From positions 3,534,001-3,598,000 of the forward strand of contig NZ_CP039252.1 of NCBI RefSeq assembly GCF_004795855.1: a DNA stretch of 64,000 nucleotides, given 5' to 3'. Positions 28,221 to 38,676 of the stretch are shown here, piece after piece. The notes beneath the pieces are model-generated. The model had not been told where the DNA came from and did not search any database. It saw only the letters and a program-made list of their open reading frames with translations. This DNA comes from Hydrogenophaga sp. PAMC20947 (lineage in GTDB: Bacteria; Pseudomonadota; Gammaproteobacteria; Burkholderiales; Burkholderiaceae_C). How positions within the stretch are numbered: position 1 is the first letter of the stretch; each line of letters starts with the position of its first letter. The position numbers and the translations under genes were made by a program.

Positions 28221-28935
28221 GGTGTTGGATTCGGGCTCGGCAGCAGCCGAAGCAAAAGGTGGCGCGTTGGCGCAAGAGTTCGTGCAGTTCTGCGTGGCTT
28301 CAGGTGTGTTGCGCCTGGGTGAATTCAAAACCAAGGCCGGACGCCTCTCACCCTACTTTTTCAACGCAGGCCTGTTCGACGATGGCGCCAAGCTCGGGCG
28401 CCTTGCACAATTTTATGCACAAGCCGTGATCCGCAGCGGCATCGAATTCGACATGGTGTTCGGTCCCGCCTACAAAGGCATCCCGCTGGGCGCGGCGGTG
28501 GTGATCGAGCTCGCCCGCCAGGGGCGCAACGTGCCGTTTGCCTACAACCGCAAAGAAGCCAAAGACCACGGCGAGGGCGGCAGCCTGGTGGGCGCGCCGC
28601 TCAAAGGTCGGGTACTCATCGTGGACGATGTCATGTCCGCCGGGACCGCTGTGCGGGAATCCATCGCGCTCATCCAGGCCGCCGGCGCCACACCGCACGC
28701 CGTCGCCATTGCGCTCGACCGGCAGGAGAAAGCCACCGAAGTGGGCCCGGACGGCCAGACACGCGATGTGCCCCACAGCGCTGTTCAATACGTTGAAAAG
28801 GCACTGGGATTGCAGGTTTGTTCGATTGCGAGACTCGACGATTTGCTGCAGTATCTGTCGATCAGCGCAGACGATGGGCTAGCCGCCTACCGCCCGCGCG
28901 TCATGGCCTACCGCGACCGCTACGGCGTCACCTGA
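28219..28935 (+). CDS. pyrE: orotate phosphoribosyltransferase
   Basis: A 238-residue enzyme that transfers ribose-5-phosphate from PRPP to orotate, giving OMP in pyrimidine synthesis. It has the family start region LRLGEFKTKAGRLSPYFFNAGLF, the flexible-loop lysines in YNRKEAKDHGEGG, and the PRPP motif VLIVDDVMSAGTAVRES. The chosen ATG at 28219 has a good aagga 8 bases upstream, which itself lies inside the xth coding sequence. The N-terminus is about 17 residues longer than in E. coli PyrE, but there is no other ATG before the conserved region. Confidence 0.94.
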   Translation: MVLDSGSAAAEAKGGALAQEFVQFCVASGVLRLGEFKTKAGRLSPYFFNAGLFDDGAKLGRLAQFYAQAVIRSGIEFDMVFGPAYKGIPLGAAVVIELARQGRNVPFAYNRKEAKDHGEGGSLVGAPLKGRVLIVDDVMSAGTAVRESIALIQAAGATPHAVAIALDRQEKATEVGPDGQTRDVPHSAVQYVEKALGLQVCSIARLDDLLQYLSISADDGLAAYRPRVMAYRDRYGVT

Positions 28936-28946
28936 GGAAACACCGA

Positions 28947-29603
28947 GTGCTATTTGCCCATTTATCACCCCACCCCGCCTGGGCCGTCCGAGCCACGGTG
29001 TTGGGTTTCGTGTGCCTGATGGGAGTGGACGCCAGTCTGGCGCAAGACAACAAGGGCGGCATTTTCAGCTGCGTTGACGGCCGGGGCCGGCGTCTCACAT
29101 CGGATCGCCCCATTCCCGAATGCCTGGACCGCGAGCAGCGGGAGCTCAACAGCAGCGGCATCGTCCGGCGCATCGTTCCACCCAGTTACACGGCCGATGA
29201 GCGCGCCAAGATTGCGGATCAAAGGCGCATAGAAAACGCAGAAAAGTCTCGTATCGCCGAGGAAAAGCGGCGTGATCGCGCATTGATGATCCGCTACCCC
29301 AACAGAGGCGTGCACGACAAGGAGCGCGCCGAAGCCTTGGGCCAGATCGACGAAGTCATCGATGCCGTGGACAAACGCAGCAAGGCGTTGGCGGCCCAGC
29401 GGCGAGAGATCGAGCTGGAGCTGGAGTTCTACCAAAACGACATCAACAAGGCCCCCGCCTGGTTGCGCCGGAAATTCGAAGACAACGCCGACCAGCTGCT
29501 GGTCCAACAGCGTTTTCTGTCGGATCAGGCCCTGGAAAAGAAACGCGTCACGGCCCGTTTTGACGAAGAACTGGTCAAACTGCGCCAATTGTGGGGACAG
29601 TAG
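28947..29603 (+). CDS. secreted DUF4124-like coiled-coil protein
   Basis: A 218-residue protein with a GTG start at 28947, supported by gagga 9 bases upstream and 11 bp after the pyrE stop. The N-terminus is a signal peptide (AWAVRATVLGFVCLMG, cleavage after SLAQ). Next comes a short DUF4124-type segment, GGIFSCVDGRGRRLTSDRPIPEC, with two cysteines. The rest is a charged helical region (KIADQRRIENAEKSRIAEEKRR and a second coiled coil to the end). Proteins of this kind are common in Betaproteobacteria beside pyrE, but their role is not known to me. It probably sits in the periplasm. No enzymatic motif is visible. Confidence 0.8.
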   Translation: MLFAHLSPHPAWAVRATVLGFVCLMGVDASLAQDNKGGIFSCVDGRGRRLTSDRPIPECLDREQRELNSSGIVRRIVPPSYTADERAKIADQRRIENAEKSRIAEEKRRDRALMIRYPNRGVHDKERAEALGQIDEVIDAVDKRSKALAAQRREIELELEFYQNDINKAPAWLRRKFEDNADQLLVQQRFLSDQALEKKRVTARFDEELVKLRQLWGQ

Positions 29604-29683
29604 GCTTTACCCAGCGCCGCTGACGCGTTCGCTGGGCCAGAGGCCTGCGCACCGGCCGTACGCGCCGTGTCAGTCCCTTGGCT

Positions 29684-31138
29684 TTACTGAAGTTTTTGCT
29701 TCAACAAATCGTTGACCTGCTGCGGATTGGCCTTGCCTTTGCTGGCCTTCATGGCCATGCCGACCAAGGCGTTGAAGGCCTTGTCTTTGCCCGCCTTGAA
29801 CTGGCTCACCATCTCGGCGTTGGCGGCCAAGACTTCGTCGATGATTTTCTCGACCGCGCCGCTGTCGTTCATCTGCTTGAGGCCCTTGGCCTCGATGACT
29901 GCGTCAACCTCACCACCGTCGCCCGACCACAATGCGTCCATCACCTGTTTGGCAGCGTTGTTTGATACCGTGCCATCAGCGATGCGCTTGAGCAGCGCCG
30001 CCAGCACCTCGGCCCCCACCGGCACCTGGGCGATGTCCTTTTCTTCAGCGTTCAAACGGCGAGAGATCTCACCCATGATCCAGTTGCTGGCCATCTTGGC
30101 CTGGCCGCTGGCCTTGGCTGCCGTCTCAAAATAGGCCGCCATCGCAGGGCTTTGCGTGAGCGTGGTGGCGTCGTACTCGGGCAGGCCATAGCTCTCTACC
30201 AGGCGCAGCGCCATCTGGCGTGGCAGCTCGGGCATGGTCGCGCGCACCTGCTCGACCCATTCGCGCGACACCACCAGCGGTGGCAGGTCCGGATCGGGGA
30301 AGTAACGGTAATCGGCCGCGTCTTCTTTGGTGCGCATGGCGCGGGTTTCGCCGGTATCAGGATCAAACAAGATGGTGGCCTGCTGGATCTCAAGGCCGTC
30401 TTCGATCTGCTCAATCTGCCAGCGAATCTCGTAGTCCATGGCCTGCTGCATGAACTTGAAACTGTTCAGGTTCTTGATCTCACGCCGCGTACCCAAAGGC
30501 GCGCCGGGCTTGCGCACCGACACGTTGGCATCGCAGCGGAAACTGCCTTCCTGCATGTTGCCGTCGCACACGCCAATCCAGGTCACGATCTTGTGCAGCT
30601 CTTTGGCATAAGCCACCGCTTCGGCGCTGCTGCGCATGTCGGGCTCGGTCACGATCTCCAGCAGCGGGGTGCCCGCGCGGTTGAGGTCAATGCCCGATTG
30701 CCCGATGAAGTCTTCGTGCAGCGATTTTCCCGCGTCTTCTTCCAGGTGCGCGCGCACCAGGCGCACCGTCTTTTTCTCATCACCCAGCAAGAAAGACACC
30801 TCGCCACCCTGCACCACCGGGATCTCAAACTGGCTGATCTGGTAGCCCTTGGGCAGATCGGGGTAGAAATAATTCTTGCGCGCGAACACGCTTTCTTCAG
30901 CGATATGCGAACCCAGCGCCAGCCCCAGGCGAATTGCGTGGGCCACGGCCTCGCGGTTCATCACCGGCAGGGTGCCGGGCAACGCCATGTCCACTGCGCA
31001 GGCCTGCGTATTGGGCTCGGCGCCAAATGCGGTAGGCGCACGGCTGAAAATTTTGGATTGTGTGGCGAGCTGGGCGTGGGTCTCGAAACCGATCACGACT
31101 TCATAACCCTGCACCAACAACGACTTGGGGGAATTCAT
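29684..31138 (-). CDS. gatB: aspartyl/glutamyl-tRNA amidotransferase subunit B
   Basis: A 484-residue GatB. Its N-terminus [18 protein letters not shown] and the block [19 protein letters not shown] are characteristic. [14 protein letters not shown] and [16 protein letters not shown] belong to the kinase-like catalytic cradle, and the C-terminal YqeY-type tail ends near [14 protein letters not shown]. With GatA and GatC it converts Asp-tRNA(Asn) or Glu-tRNA(Gln) to the amidated form using ATP. It is the last gene of gatC-gatA-gatB, and its ATG is 3 bases after the gatA stop. Confidence 0.97.
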   Translation of the reverse strand: MNSPKSLLVQGYEVVIGFETHAQLATQSKIFSRAPTAFGAEPNTQACAVDMALPGTLPVMNREAVAHAIRLGLALGSHIAEESVFARKNYFYPDLPKGYQISQFEIPVVQGGEVSFLLGDEKKTVRLVRAHLEEDAGKSLHEDFIGQSGIDLNRAGTPLLEIVTEPDMRSSAEAVAYAKELHKIVTWIGVCDGNMQEGSFRCDANVSVRKPGAPLGTRREIKNLNSFKFMQQAMDYEIRWQIEQIEDGLEIQQATILFDPDTGETRAMRTKEDAADYRYFPDPDLPPLVVSREWVEQVRATMPELPRQMALRLVESYGLPEYDATTLTQSPAMAAYFETAAKASGQAKMASNWIMGEISRRLNAEEKDIAQVPVGAEVLAALLKRIADGTVSNNAAKQVMDALWSGDGGEVDAVIEAKGLKQMNDSGAVEKIIDEVLAANAEMVSQFKAGKDKAFNALVGMAMKASKGKANPQQVNDLLKQKLQ

Positions 31139-31140
31139 AT

Positions 31141-32637
31141 TCAGAAACCTTCAGGTGTGCGCATGTGCCAATCGGTGGCCTGCTGGAAAGCGTGGGCCGC
31201 CTGCAGCAGATCGCCTTCCTTGAAGTAGTTGCCCACCAGCTGCAGGCCCACCGGCATGTTGCCCGCACCGAACCCGGCCGGCACGCTCATGCCGGGCAAG
31301 CCCGCCAGAGAGGTCGACAAGGTGTAGATGTCGGCCAGGTAGTTGGCCAGCGGATCGGCGCTTTTTTCACCGATCTTCCACGCCACCGTGGGCGCCACGG
31401 GGCCAGCGATCACATCGCATTGTTCAAATGCCTGCTGGAAATCCTGAGCGATCAAGCGGCGGATTTTTTGCGCCTGCAGGTAATAAGCGTCGTAGTAACC
31501 ATGGCTCAGCACATAGGTGCCGATCATGATGCGGCGTTGCACCTCGGGGCCAAAGCCCTCGCTGCGCGACTTGCGGTACATGTCGTTGAGGTCGGCAAAG
31601 TTCGCCGCGCGGTGACCAAACTTCACGCCATCGAAGCGGCTCAGGTTGCTCGACGCTTCGGCCGGTGCGATCACGTAATACACCGGGATCGACAGCTCGG
31701 TGCGCGGCAACGAAACATCGACCAGCGTGGCGCCCAGTTTTTCGTACTCAGCCAGCGCAGCACGCACCGCAGCGATCACATCGGGAGCACAACCCTCGCC
31801 GAAAAACTCCTTGGGCAACCCGATGCGCAAACCCTTCAGCGGCTGCGCGGCGGTAGCGCCCGCGCGGGGCTGCGCCAGCGCCAGGCTGTAGTCTTCAGCC
31901 GGGTGGTCGAGGCTGGTGGAATCGCGGTCGATATCGGGCCCGGCCATGGCGCTCAGCAACACGGCGCAATCGGCGGCGCTGCGCGCCATGGGGCCGGCCT
32001 GATCCAGGCTGGAAGCAAACGCCACCATGCCATAGCGCGAGCAACGGCCATAGGTGGGCTTGATGCCCGTGATGCCGGTGAAGCTGGCGGGCTGGCGGAT
32101 CGAGCCGCCGGTGTCGGTGCCTGTGGCGGCGGGCACCAGGCGCGCGGCCACCGCAGCAGCACTGCCACCCGAGGAACCGCCGGGCACGCGCGCCGGGTCC
32201 CAGGGGTTGTGCACAGGCGTGTAGGCCGAGTTGTCGTTGCCTGAGCCCATGGCGAATTCGTCGCAATTGAGCTTGCCCAGCGTGACCGCGCCAGCGTCGG
32301 CCAGGCGCTGCACCACGGTCGCGTTGAACGGGCTCAAATAACCGTCCAGCATCTTCGAGCCGGCGGTGGTGGGGAAGTCGGTGGTGACAAAGATATCCTT
32401 GTGGGCCAGCGGCACGCCCAGCAAGGCACCCCGCTCCCCGGCGCCCACGCGCGCATCGGCGGCACGTGCCTGGGCCAGCGTCGCGTCTTCGTTGAAAGAC
32501 AGGTAGGCACCCAGAGCATCATTCGCCTTGGCGCGCGCCAGCAGGTGCTGGGCGGCCTCCACTGCGGAGGTTTTTTTGTCGGCGATGGCGGCGGCCAGTT
32601 CGGCCACCCCCATCTGGTGCAAATCGGTGGCGCTCAT
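31141..32637 (-). CDS. gatA: aspartyl/glutamyl-tRNA amidotransferase subunit A
   Basis: A 498-residue amidase-signature protein. The catalytic Lys is in [14 protein letters not shown], the cis-Ser in [14 protein letters not shown] and the nucleophile region is [18 protein letters not shown]. It releases ammonia from glutamine and channels it to GatB. Its ATG overlaps the gatC stop by 4 bases (ATGA), indicating translational coupling. Confidence 0.97.
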   Translation of the reverse strand: MSATDLHQMGVAELAAAIADKKTSAVEAAQHLLARAKANDALGAYLSFNEDATLAQARAADARVGAGERGALLGVPLAHKDIFVTTDFPTTAGSKMLDGYLSPFNATVVQRLADAGAVTLGKLNCDEFAMGSGNDNSAYTPVHNPWDPARVPGGSSGGSAAAVAARLVPAATGTDTGGSIRQPASFTGITGIKPTYGRCSRYGMVAFASSLDQAGPMARSAADCAVLLSAMAGPDIDRDSTSLDHPAEDYSLALAQPRAGATAAQPLKGLRIGLPKEFFGEGCAPDVIAAVRAALAEYEKLGATLVDVSLPRTELSIPVYYVIAPAEASSNLSRFDGVKFGHRAANFADLNDMYRKSRSEGFGPEVQRRIMIGTYVLSHGYYDAYYLQAQKIRRLIAQDFQQAFEQCDVIAGPVAPTVAWKIGEKSADPLANYLADIYTLSTSLAGLPGMSVPAGFGAGNMPVGLQLVGNYFKEGDLLQAAHAFQQATDWHMRTPEGF

Positions 32638-32933
32638 TCGATGACTTTCGGCACAAGAAACAATCCGCGCTCCACAGCAGGGGCGCTCTTCTGGTTGGCC
32701 TCGCGCTGGTTGGGCTCGCTGGCCACATCGGGGCGCAGGCGCAGGCTCACGTGGTCAATCACGGCGGTGGGGTGGGCCAGGGGCTCCACACCGGTGGTGT
32801 CGACGGCGTTCATTTGTTCAACGATGTCAAAAAAGCCGTTGAGCTGGGTGAGCAAACGCTCGCTGTGCTCGCTGGAAAGCTCCAGGCGTGCCAGGTTGGC
32901 GATGCGCCCGATGTCGGACGAGGTCAGGGACAT
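32634..32933 (-). CDS. gatC: aspartyl/glutamyl-tRNA amidotransferase subunit C
   Basis: A 99-residue GatC beginning [19 protein letters not shown], which wraps GatA and GatB together. Conserved parts are [19 protein letters not shown] and GVEPLAHPT. The ATG at 32933 was chosen over an upstream in-frame one because it gives the family length and lies at the family N-terminus. It is the first gene of the operon, divergent from mreB over 272 bp. That spacer contains several AT-rich promoter-like stretches, for example around 33052-33070, but none strong enough to assign. Confidence 0.95.
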   Translation of the reverse strand: MSLTSSDIGRIANLARLELSSEHSERLLTQLNGFFDIVEQMNAVDTTGVEPLAHPTAVIDHVSLRLRPDVASEPNQREANQKSAPAVERGLFLVPKVIE

Positions 32934-33073
32934 GGCTGGTGGGGAATCCGTTGTTATTGAAAAGAAACCACCCGGAGTGCAATCAAAGCCTCTGAAACGG
33001 GTTGTAAAGTGGGAGCGGCGATTGAGGATGAGTCCCGTTGCGCGCAGGGGATACGTTATTATCCAAGGTTTAA

Positions 33074-34249
<1,176 letters not shown>

Positions 34250-34301
34250 GCCCTGACAACGGTCTCGAATCTGCTCCCCATGCCCGGCCGGCCTTTGTGA
34301 T

Positions 34302-35237
34302 ATGCCACTGGGCACCCTAGACCGAACTCCGCCCCCGTTTTTTAAACAGGGCCCTTCGGCGCTGTCCAAACTGATGGTGTTCAGCGCCCTGGCGCTGTTT
34401 CTCATGGTGGCCGACACCCGTTTCAGCATCGCCGTGCCTGTGCGCGTGGCGCTGGGCACCGCGCTCTACCCGCTGCAATGGCTGGTCCTGCAGCCTGTGC
34501 GCGCCGCCGCCGGCGCAGGCGATTACTTCACCAGCCTGCACCAGGCACAAGCCAGTGAAAACGAAGCCCTGAAAAAGCTCGCCACCCAGTCGGAAAATGC
34601 CCTGCAAGTGGAGCAGTTGCGCCTGGAGAACCAGCGCCTGCGCGATTTGCTGACCATGCGCGAGCGCACCCAGGCGCCCTCGATTGGCGCACAGGTGCTG
34701 TACGACGCAGCCGACCCCTATTCTCGCCGCATCGTGATCGACCGGGGCCTGACCCATGGCATCGTGGCGGGCTCGCCGGTGATCGACGACAACGGCGTGC
34801 TCGGACAAGTCACGCGGGTCTATCCGCTGATGTCCGAAGTCACACTCTTGATCGACCGCGACCACGCCATCCCGGTGCTCAACACCCGCACCGGCGTGCG
34901 CAGCGTGGCCTTTGGGCATGTGGGCGCCGATGGCGAGGGCCTGGAACTGCGTTACACCCTGGCCAACGCCGACATCCAGGAAGGCGACCTGTTGACCACC
35001 ACCGGTGTCGACGGTGTTTTCCCACCCGGCCTGCCAGTGGCGCGGATCAATGAAGTCGGTCAACGCGCGGAGTCGTCTTTCAACCGCATCAGCTGTACGC
35101 CACTGGCGCGCGTGCATGGCGCGCTGCATGTGCTGGTCCTCACCCCCGTGGGTCAGAATCTGCCGCCCTCTCCGCTGGTCAAGCCGCCTGCGGGTCCGCC
35201 AGCTACCGCGGCAACGCCAAGGAGCACAGCGCCATGA
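34302..35237 (+). CDS. mreC: rod shape-determining protein MreC
   Basis: A 311-residue bitopic protein: short cytoplasmic start, membrane helix about 22-45 (LSKLMVFSALALFLMVADT), coiled coil about 75-115 (ENEALKKLATQSENALQVEQ), and a periplasmic double beta-barrel domain (GLTHGIVAGSPVIDDNGVLGQV, LLTTTGVDGVFPPGLPVA). A proline/alanine-rich tail follows. It links MreB filaments to periplasmic PBP2. Its stop overlaps the mreD start (ATGA). Confidence 0.96.
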   Translation: MPLGTLDRTPPPFFKQGPSALSKLMVFSALALFLMVADTRFSIAVPVRVALGTALYPLQWLVLQPVRAAAGAGDYFTSLHQAQASENEALKKLATQSENALQVEQLRLENQRLRDLLTMRERTQAPSIGAQVLYDAADPYSRRIVIDRGLTHGIVAGSPVIDDNGVLGQVTRVYPLMSEVTLLIDRDHAIPVLNTRTGVRSVAFGHVGADGEGLELRYTLANADIQEGDLLTTTGVDGVFPPGLPVARINEVGQRAESSFNRISCTPLARVHGALHVLVLTPVGQNLPPSPLVKPPAGPPATAATPRSTAP

Positions 35238-36100
35238 TCATGCGTCCCGGCCAGCAGCTGCTGCTGCCCGCCAATCCCGTCTTCATCTGGTTCACGCTGC
35301 TGGCAGCCCTGTCGATCAACATGCTGATGGGCTCGGGCGTCTGGGGTCGCGCCGCCTGGGTGCCCGACTTGCTGGCGATCACGCTGGTTTTCTGGAGCGT
35401 GCACCAGCCCCTGCGCATCAGCGTGGGCGTGGCCTTCATTTTTGGCCTGGCCATGGACGTGCAACAGGGTGCCCTGCTGGGCCAACACGCCCTGGCCTAC
35501 ACCGTGCTCGGCTTCCTGGCCGTGTCCATGCACCGCCGCCTGCTGTGGTTCGGGGTGCCTGCCCAGGCAATACAGGTGCTGCCCTTGCTGATGTCGGCCC
35601 ATGTGCTGCAGCTGGTGGTGCGCATGATTGCTGGCGGCACCTTCCCAGGCTGGGACATTTTTTCGGCCCCCTTCATCGAAGCCGTCTTGTGGCCCGTGGT
35701 CAGCGTGCTGCTGCTGGCCCCCAACGTCGCGCGCCGAATCCCGATGACAACCGACCACTTTGACGCCCCCCTGCGCCGGCTTCGCCGTCACCCCCCTGAG
35801 GGGGCGGCGCTGGCGGCCGGGCAGAGCCAGGTCTGCGGTGCCCTGGGATCGCCCGGCCGTCGGGCCGTTCGAAGCGCGCCTATGGCGCGCCAGGGTTGGT
35901 ACCCGCGCTCCGGGAATCGACGAGCGAAAAGTATGTTCCACATGCGGAGGAGTCAGCCCAAGAGCACCGCAGAGTGTGCTCGGCAGGACCACCACCAGCA
36001 CAATACCCGGGCAGTATCCGCAGCGCGTACCCCGCTCCCGTCGAGCGGTCCGCAGGCCGCTAGACCCCAGGACGGCGAAGCCGGCGCGGGGGGGGTATGA
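35234..36100 (+). CDS. mreD: rod shape-determining protein MreD with repeat-derived C-terminal extension
   Basis: Residues 1-170 are an ordinary MreD: five or six membrane helices with PDLLAITLVFWSVHQPLRISVG and FGLAMDVQQGALLGQHALAY. MreD usually ends near residue 170. Here the frame runs another 111 residues (from about APLRRLRRHPPEG) through an arginine, alanine and glycine-rich sequence with no helices. That part exactly coincides with a 330-bp element bounded by inverted repeats. The extended frame ends in ATGA overlapping mrdA, so translational coupling survived. Whether the tail is functional, tolerated or cleaved is unknown. Confidence 0.92.
   Translation: MIMRPGQQLLLPANPVFIWFTLLAALSINMLMGSGVWGRAAWVPDLLAITLVFWSVHQPLRISVGVAFIFGLAMDVQQGALLGQHALAYTVLGFLAVSMHRRLLWFGVPAQAIQVLPLLMSAHVLQLVVRMIAGGTFPGWDIFSAPFIEAVLWPVVSVLLLAPNVARRIPMTTDHFDAPLRRLRRHPPEGAALAAGQSQVCGALGSPGRRAVRSAPMARQGWYPRSGNRRAKSMFHMRRSQPKSTAECARQDHHQHNTRAVSAARTPLPSSGPQAARPQDGEAGAGGV
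35766..36094. mobile_element. MITE-like element with 24-bp terminal inverted repeats in the 3' end of mreD
   Basis: The left end (35766-35789, cccccctgcgccggcttcgc then cgtc) and the right end (36071-36094) are inverted repeats matching at 23 of 24 positions. Between them are about 280 bp without a gene of their own. A palindrome cccccctgaggggg lies near the left end and other small palindromes, such as cccggccgtcgggcc, lie inside. The size, the long terminal repeats and the lack of coding content fit a miniature inverted-repeat element or a large bacterial interspersed repeat. No target-site duplication was recognised with certainty. Confidence 0.7.
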
Positions 36101-38085
36101 CCGAGTTAAGGAACGTCGAAGCCGATCTGTCCCAGTTCCGCACCCGCGTGGCGGTGGTGGGGTTGGCGGTGCTGTTTGCGTTTGGCTTGCTGGCTTCGCG
36201 CATGGTGTACCTGCAGGTGGTTCGCCACGAAGACCTCGCGGCCCAGGCCGAGAGCAACCGCACCGCGGTGCTGCCCGTGGTGCCCAATCGCGGCCAGATC
36301 CTGGATCGCAAGGGCCGCGTGCTCGCCACCAACTTCTCCGCCTACACCCTAGAGATCACCCCCTCCGAGGTAGAAGACCTCGACACCACCCTCGACTCCC
36401 TGGGCGAGTTGCTGGAAATCACCCCCAGAGACAAGCGGCGCTTTCGCAAGCTGGTCGACGAGTCGCGCAAGTTCGACTCCCTGCCCCTGCGCACCCGTCT
36501 GTCCGACGAAGAGGTCGCCCGCTTCACGGTGCAGCGTTACCGGTTTCCGGGCGTGGACGTGCGGGCCCGCCTGATCCGCCACTACCCCAATGGCGACGTC
36601 GCCAGCCACGTGATCGGCTACATCGGCCGCATCAACCAGCGCGAAAAAGAACAGATTGAAGACTGGCCCGAGGAAGACCAGGCGAACTACCGCGGCACCG
36701 ACTACATCGGCAAGCTCGGCGCCGAACAACACTACGAACGCGAACTGCACGGCCTCACCGGCTTCGAGCGGATTGAAACTTCGGCCGGCGGCCGGGCGGT
36801 GCGCTCACTGGCCAACACACCCGCCACCCCGGGCAACACCGTGGTGCTGGCCATCGACATCCAGCTGCAAAAACTCGTCGAAGACATGTTCGGCGATCGC
36901 CGAGGCGCCCTGGTGGCCATTGATCCGCGCAATGGCGAGGTGCTGGCCTTTGTGAGCAAACCCACGTTCGACCCCAATCTTTTTGTTGAGGGCATCGACG
37001 TCGAGAACTGGAAAGCGCTCAACGAATCGGTGGACAAGCCCCTGCTCAACCGGGCCCTGCGCGGCACCTACCCGCCCGGCTCCACCTACAAGCCCTTCAT
37101 GGCGCTGGGCGCCCTCGAAACCGGCGTCCGCAGTGCCTCCACCGTGATCAACGATCCGGGCTACTGGATGTTCGGCAACCACCGGTTCCGCAGCCATGGC
37201 GACGGCGGTCTCGGGGCTGTCGACATGCGCCGCAGCATCGTCAAGTCGAGCAACGTCTACTACTACTCGCTGGCCAACGAAATGGGCGTGGACGCGATGC
37301 ACGATTTCATGGCCCCCCTGGGTTTGGGGCAAATCACCGGCATCGATCTGCGCGGCGAAGTGCGCGGCGTCTTGCCAAGTCAGGAATGGAAGCGCAACGC
37401 CTACAAGCGCCCGGAGCACCAGCGCTGGTATGCAGGCGAAACCATCTCGCTGGGCATCGGCCAGGGGTACAACAACTTCACCATGCTTCAAATGGCCCAT
37501 GCCATGGCCACGCTGGCCGGCGGCGGCATCAAGCACCAGCCCCACCTCACGCTGGCGACCGAAGACGTGATCACCCACGAACGCAAGCCCTTGCCCGTCA
37601 GCCCACCGGTCAACCTCGGATTCAAGCAGGCCAACATCGACGTCGTGTTGCGCGCCATGCAAGGCGTGACCACCGAAGGCACCGGGGCACGTGTGTTCGC
37701 AGGTGCAGGCTATGAGAGTGGTGGCAAAACCGGCACCGCCCAGGCCGTCACCATCGGCCAGAAAGAGCACTACGACGCACGCAAGCTCGAAGAGCATCAA
37801 CGCGACCACTCGCTCTATCTGGCCTTCGCCCCGGTTGACAAGCCCCGCATCGCCCTCGCGGTCGTGGTGGAAAACGCCGGCTTTGGCGCCGCCAACGCAG
37901 CGCCCATCGCACGCCGCGTGTTCGACTACCTGTTGCTCGACCAGTACCCGAACGCGCAAGACCTCAAAGCCGTGCAACAAGGCCAGGCCGGCGCCCCCAT
38001 CGGCACTCCGCTGAAAGCCAGCGAAATGCCCTGGCCCCCCGAGCCCACCGCCCCGACAGCCCAGGGCGCGACCAACCCGGGTTGA
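36097..38085 (+). CDS. mrdA: penicillin-binding protein 2 (peptidoglycan transpeptidase)
   Basis: A 662-residue class B PBP: membrane anchor about 17-40 (VAVVGLAVLFAFGLLASRMVY), PBP dimerisation domain about 55-230 (RGQILDRKGRVLATN), and transpeptidase domain from about 265. The catalytic serine motif is PPGSTYKPF (SxxK), the second motif KSSNVYYYSLA (SxN) and the third ESGGKTGTAQ (KTG). It builds the lateral wall of the elongating cell. The start overlaps the mreD stop. A rodA gene, which usually comes next in this operon, is absent: 591 bp without genes and then an accessory region follow. Confidence 0.96.
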   Translation: MTELRNVEADLSQFRTRVAVVGLAVLFAFGLLASRMVYLQVVRHEDLAAQAESNRTAVLPVVPNRGQILDRKGRVLATNFSAYTLEITPSEVEDLDTTLDSLGELLEITPRDKRRFRKLVDESRKFDSLPLRTRLSDEEVARFTVQRYRFPGVDVRARLIRHYPNGDVASHVIGYIGRINQREKEQIEDWPEEDQANYRGTDYIGKLGAEQHYERELHGLTGFERIETSAGGRAVRSLANTPATPGNTVVLAIDIQLQKLVEDMFGDRRGALVAIDPRNGEVLAFVSKPTFDPNLFVEGIDVENWKALNESVDKPLLNRALRGTYPPGSTYKPFMALGALETGVRSASTVINDPGYWMFGNHRFRSHGDGGLGAVDMRRSIVKSSNVYYYSLANEMGVDAMHDFMAPLGLGQITGIDLRGEVRGVLPSQEWKRNAYKRPEHQRWYAGETISLGIGQGYNNFTMLQMAHAMATLAGGGIKHQPHLTLATEDVITHERKPLPVSPPVNLGFKQANIDVVLRAMQGVTTEGTGARVFAGAGYESGGKTGTAQAVTIGQKEHYDARKLEEHQRDHSLYLAFAPVDKPRIALAVVVENAGFGAANAAPIARRVFDYLLLDQYPNAQDLKAVQQGQAGAPIGTPLKASEMPWPPEPTAPTAQGATNPG

Positions 38086-38676
38086 GCTCGGGCCCGCTTG
38101 AGCTCTCCCTGGGCTGTTCGGGCCCCGGTTCTGGCTTTCCCCTGCGGCCCTCCAGGTACCGCCGCACAACCCCTCGCCGTATCGACACGAACAGAGGGTT
38201 CCCTCTAGGGAGGGTGTTCAAACCATTGACCCTCTCAAAGGCGCCTCCCGGACTGCGCTCGCCAATTCATCGACGTTAGATGCGCGGTGAAGCCCTAGAG
38301 GCTTCATGCCCCCCATTCGTCCCGGCGCAGCAGATCGGCACATGGCAGCAGGTCTGGTCTGGTCAGGTCAGGTCAGGTCAGCCCAGGCAATGCCTGCAAA
38401 CGAGCTACACACAGAGCAGCACGGCTCTCGCTGTTGGACTGATGCTAAATAACCCACAACTCACTCACAATGTAACAACAAAGTTTAATAAACTGTGGAT
38501 TTTTTGGGTCTTCAGAATTAATATTCGAGCTGGCGTGAGTGCCGGCTTGACCACCAAGCAGCTGTCCAAAACCAGAAGCCGACGCAGAGCGGCCTGGCAC
38601 ATCACCGCCACCCGAACACAACGGCCGGGTCCGCAGGCCCAAAACCGATCTGTCACACCTTCAGGAGAGGAACCCC
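38086..38676. other. 591-bp non-coding boundary between mrdA and the accessory cassette
   Basis: No supported gene. It contains a hairpin TGAAGCC-ctaga-GGCTTCA at 38288-38306, a run of six pentamers GGTCT/GGTCA at 38351-38380, and an AT-rich stretch about 38442-38530 unlike the surrounding GC-rich DNA. The AT-rich part probably carries the promoter of the lipoprotein gene that follows. The composition change and the missing rodA make this a candidate insertion boundary. I saw no tRNA, integrase or clear attachment site. Confidence 0.5.
38351..38380 (+). repeat. short tandem repeat, six copies of GGTCW
   Basis: Two GGTCT units are followed by four GGTCA units in perfect register, then g. It is a pentanucleotide microsatellite in non-coding DNA upstream of the lipoprotein/VirB5/VirB6 genes. 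Such tracts can vary in copy number by slippage; no reading frame is affected here. Confidence 0.85.

Noticed and set aside
29610..29636. Stem cccagcg/cgctggg after the DUF4124-like gene as terminator
   Set aside because: Seven pairs with a 13-base loop and no T-run; too weak to call.
34302..36100. mreD frame treated as a sequencing frameshift
   Set aside because: The reading frame is continuous, ends in an ATGA overlap with mrdA, and the extra part coincides exactly with an inverted-repeat element.
38351..38380. Repeat run considered as a CRISPR trace
   Set aside because: Units are 5 bp with no spacers; it is a microsatellite.
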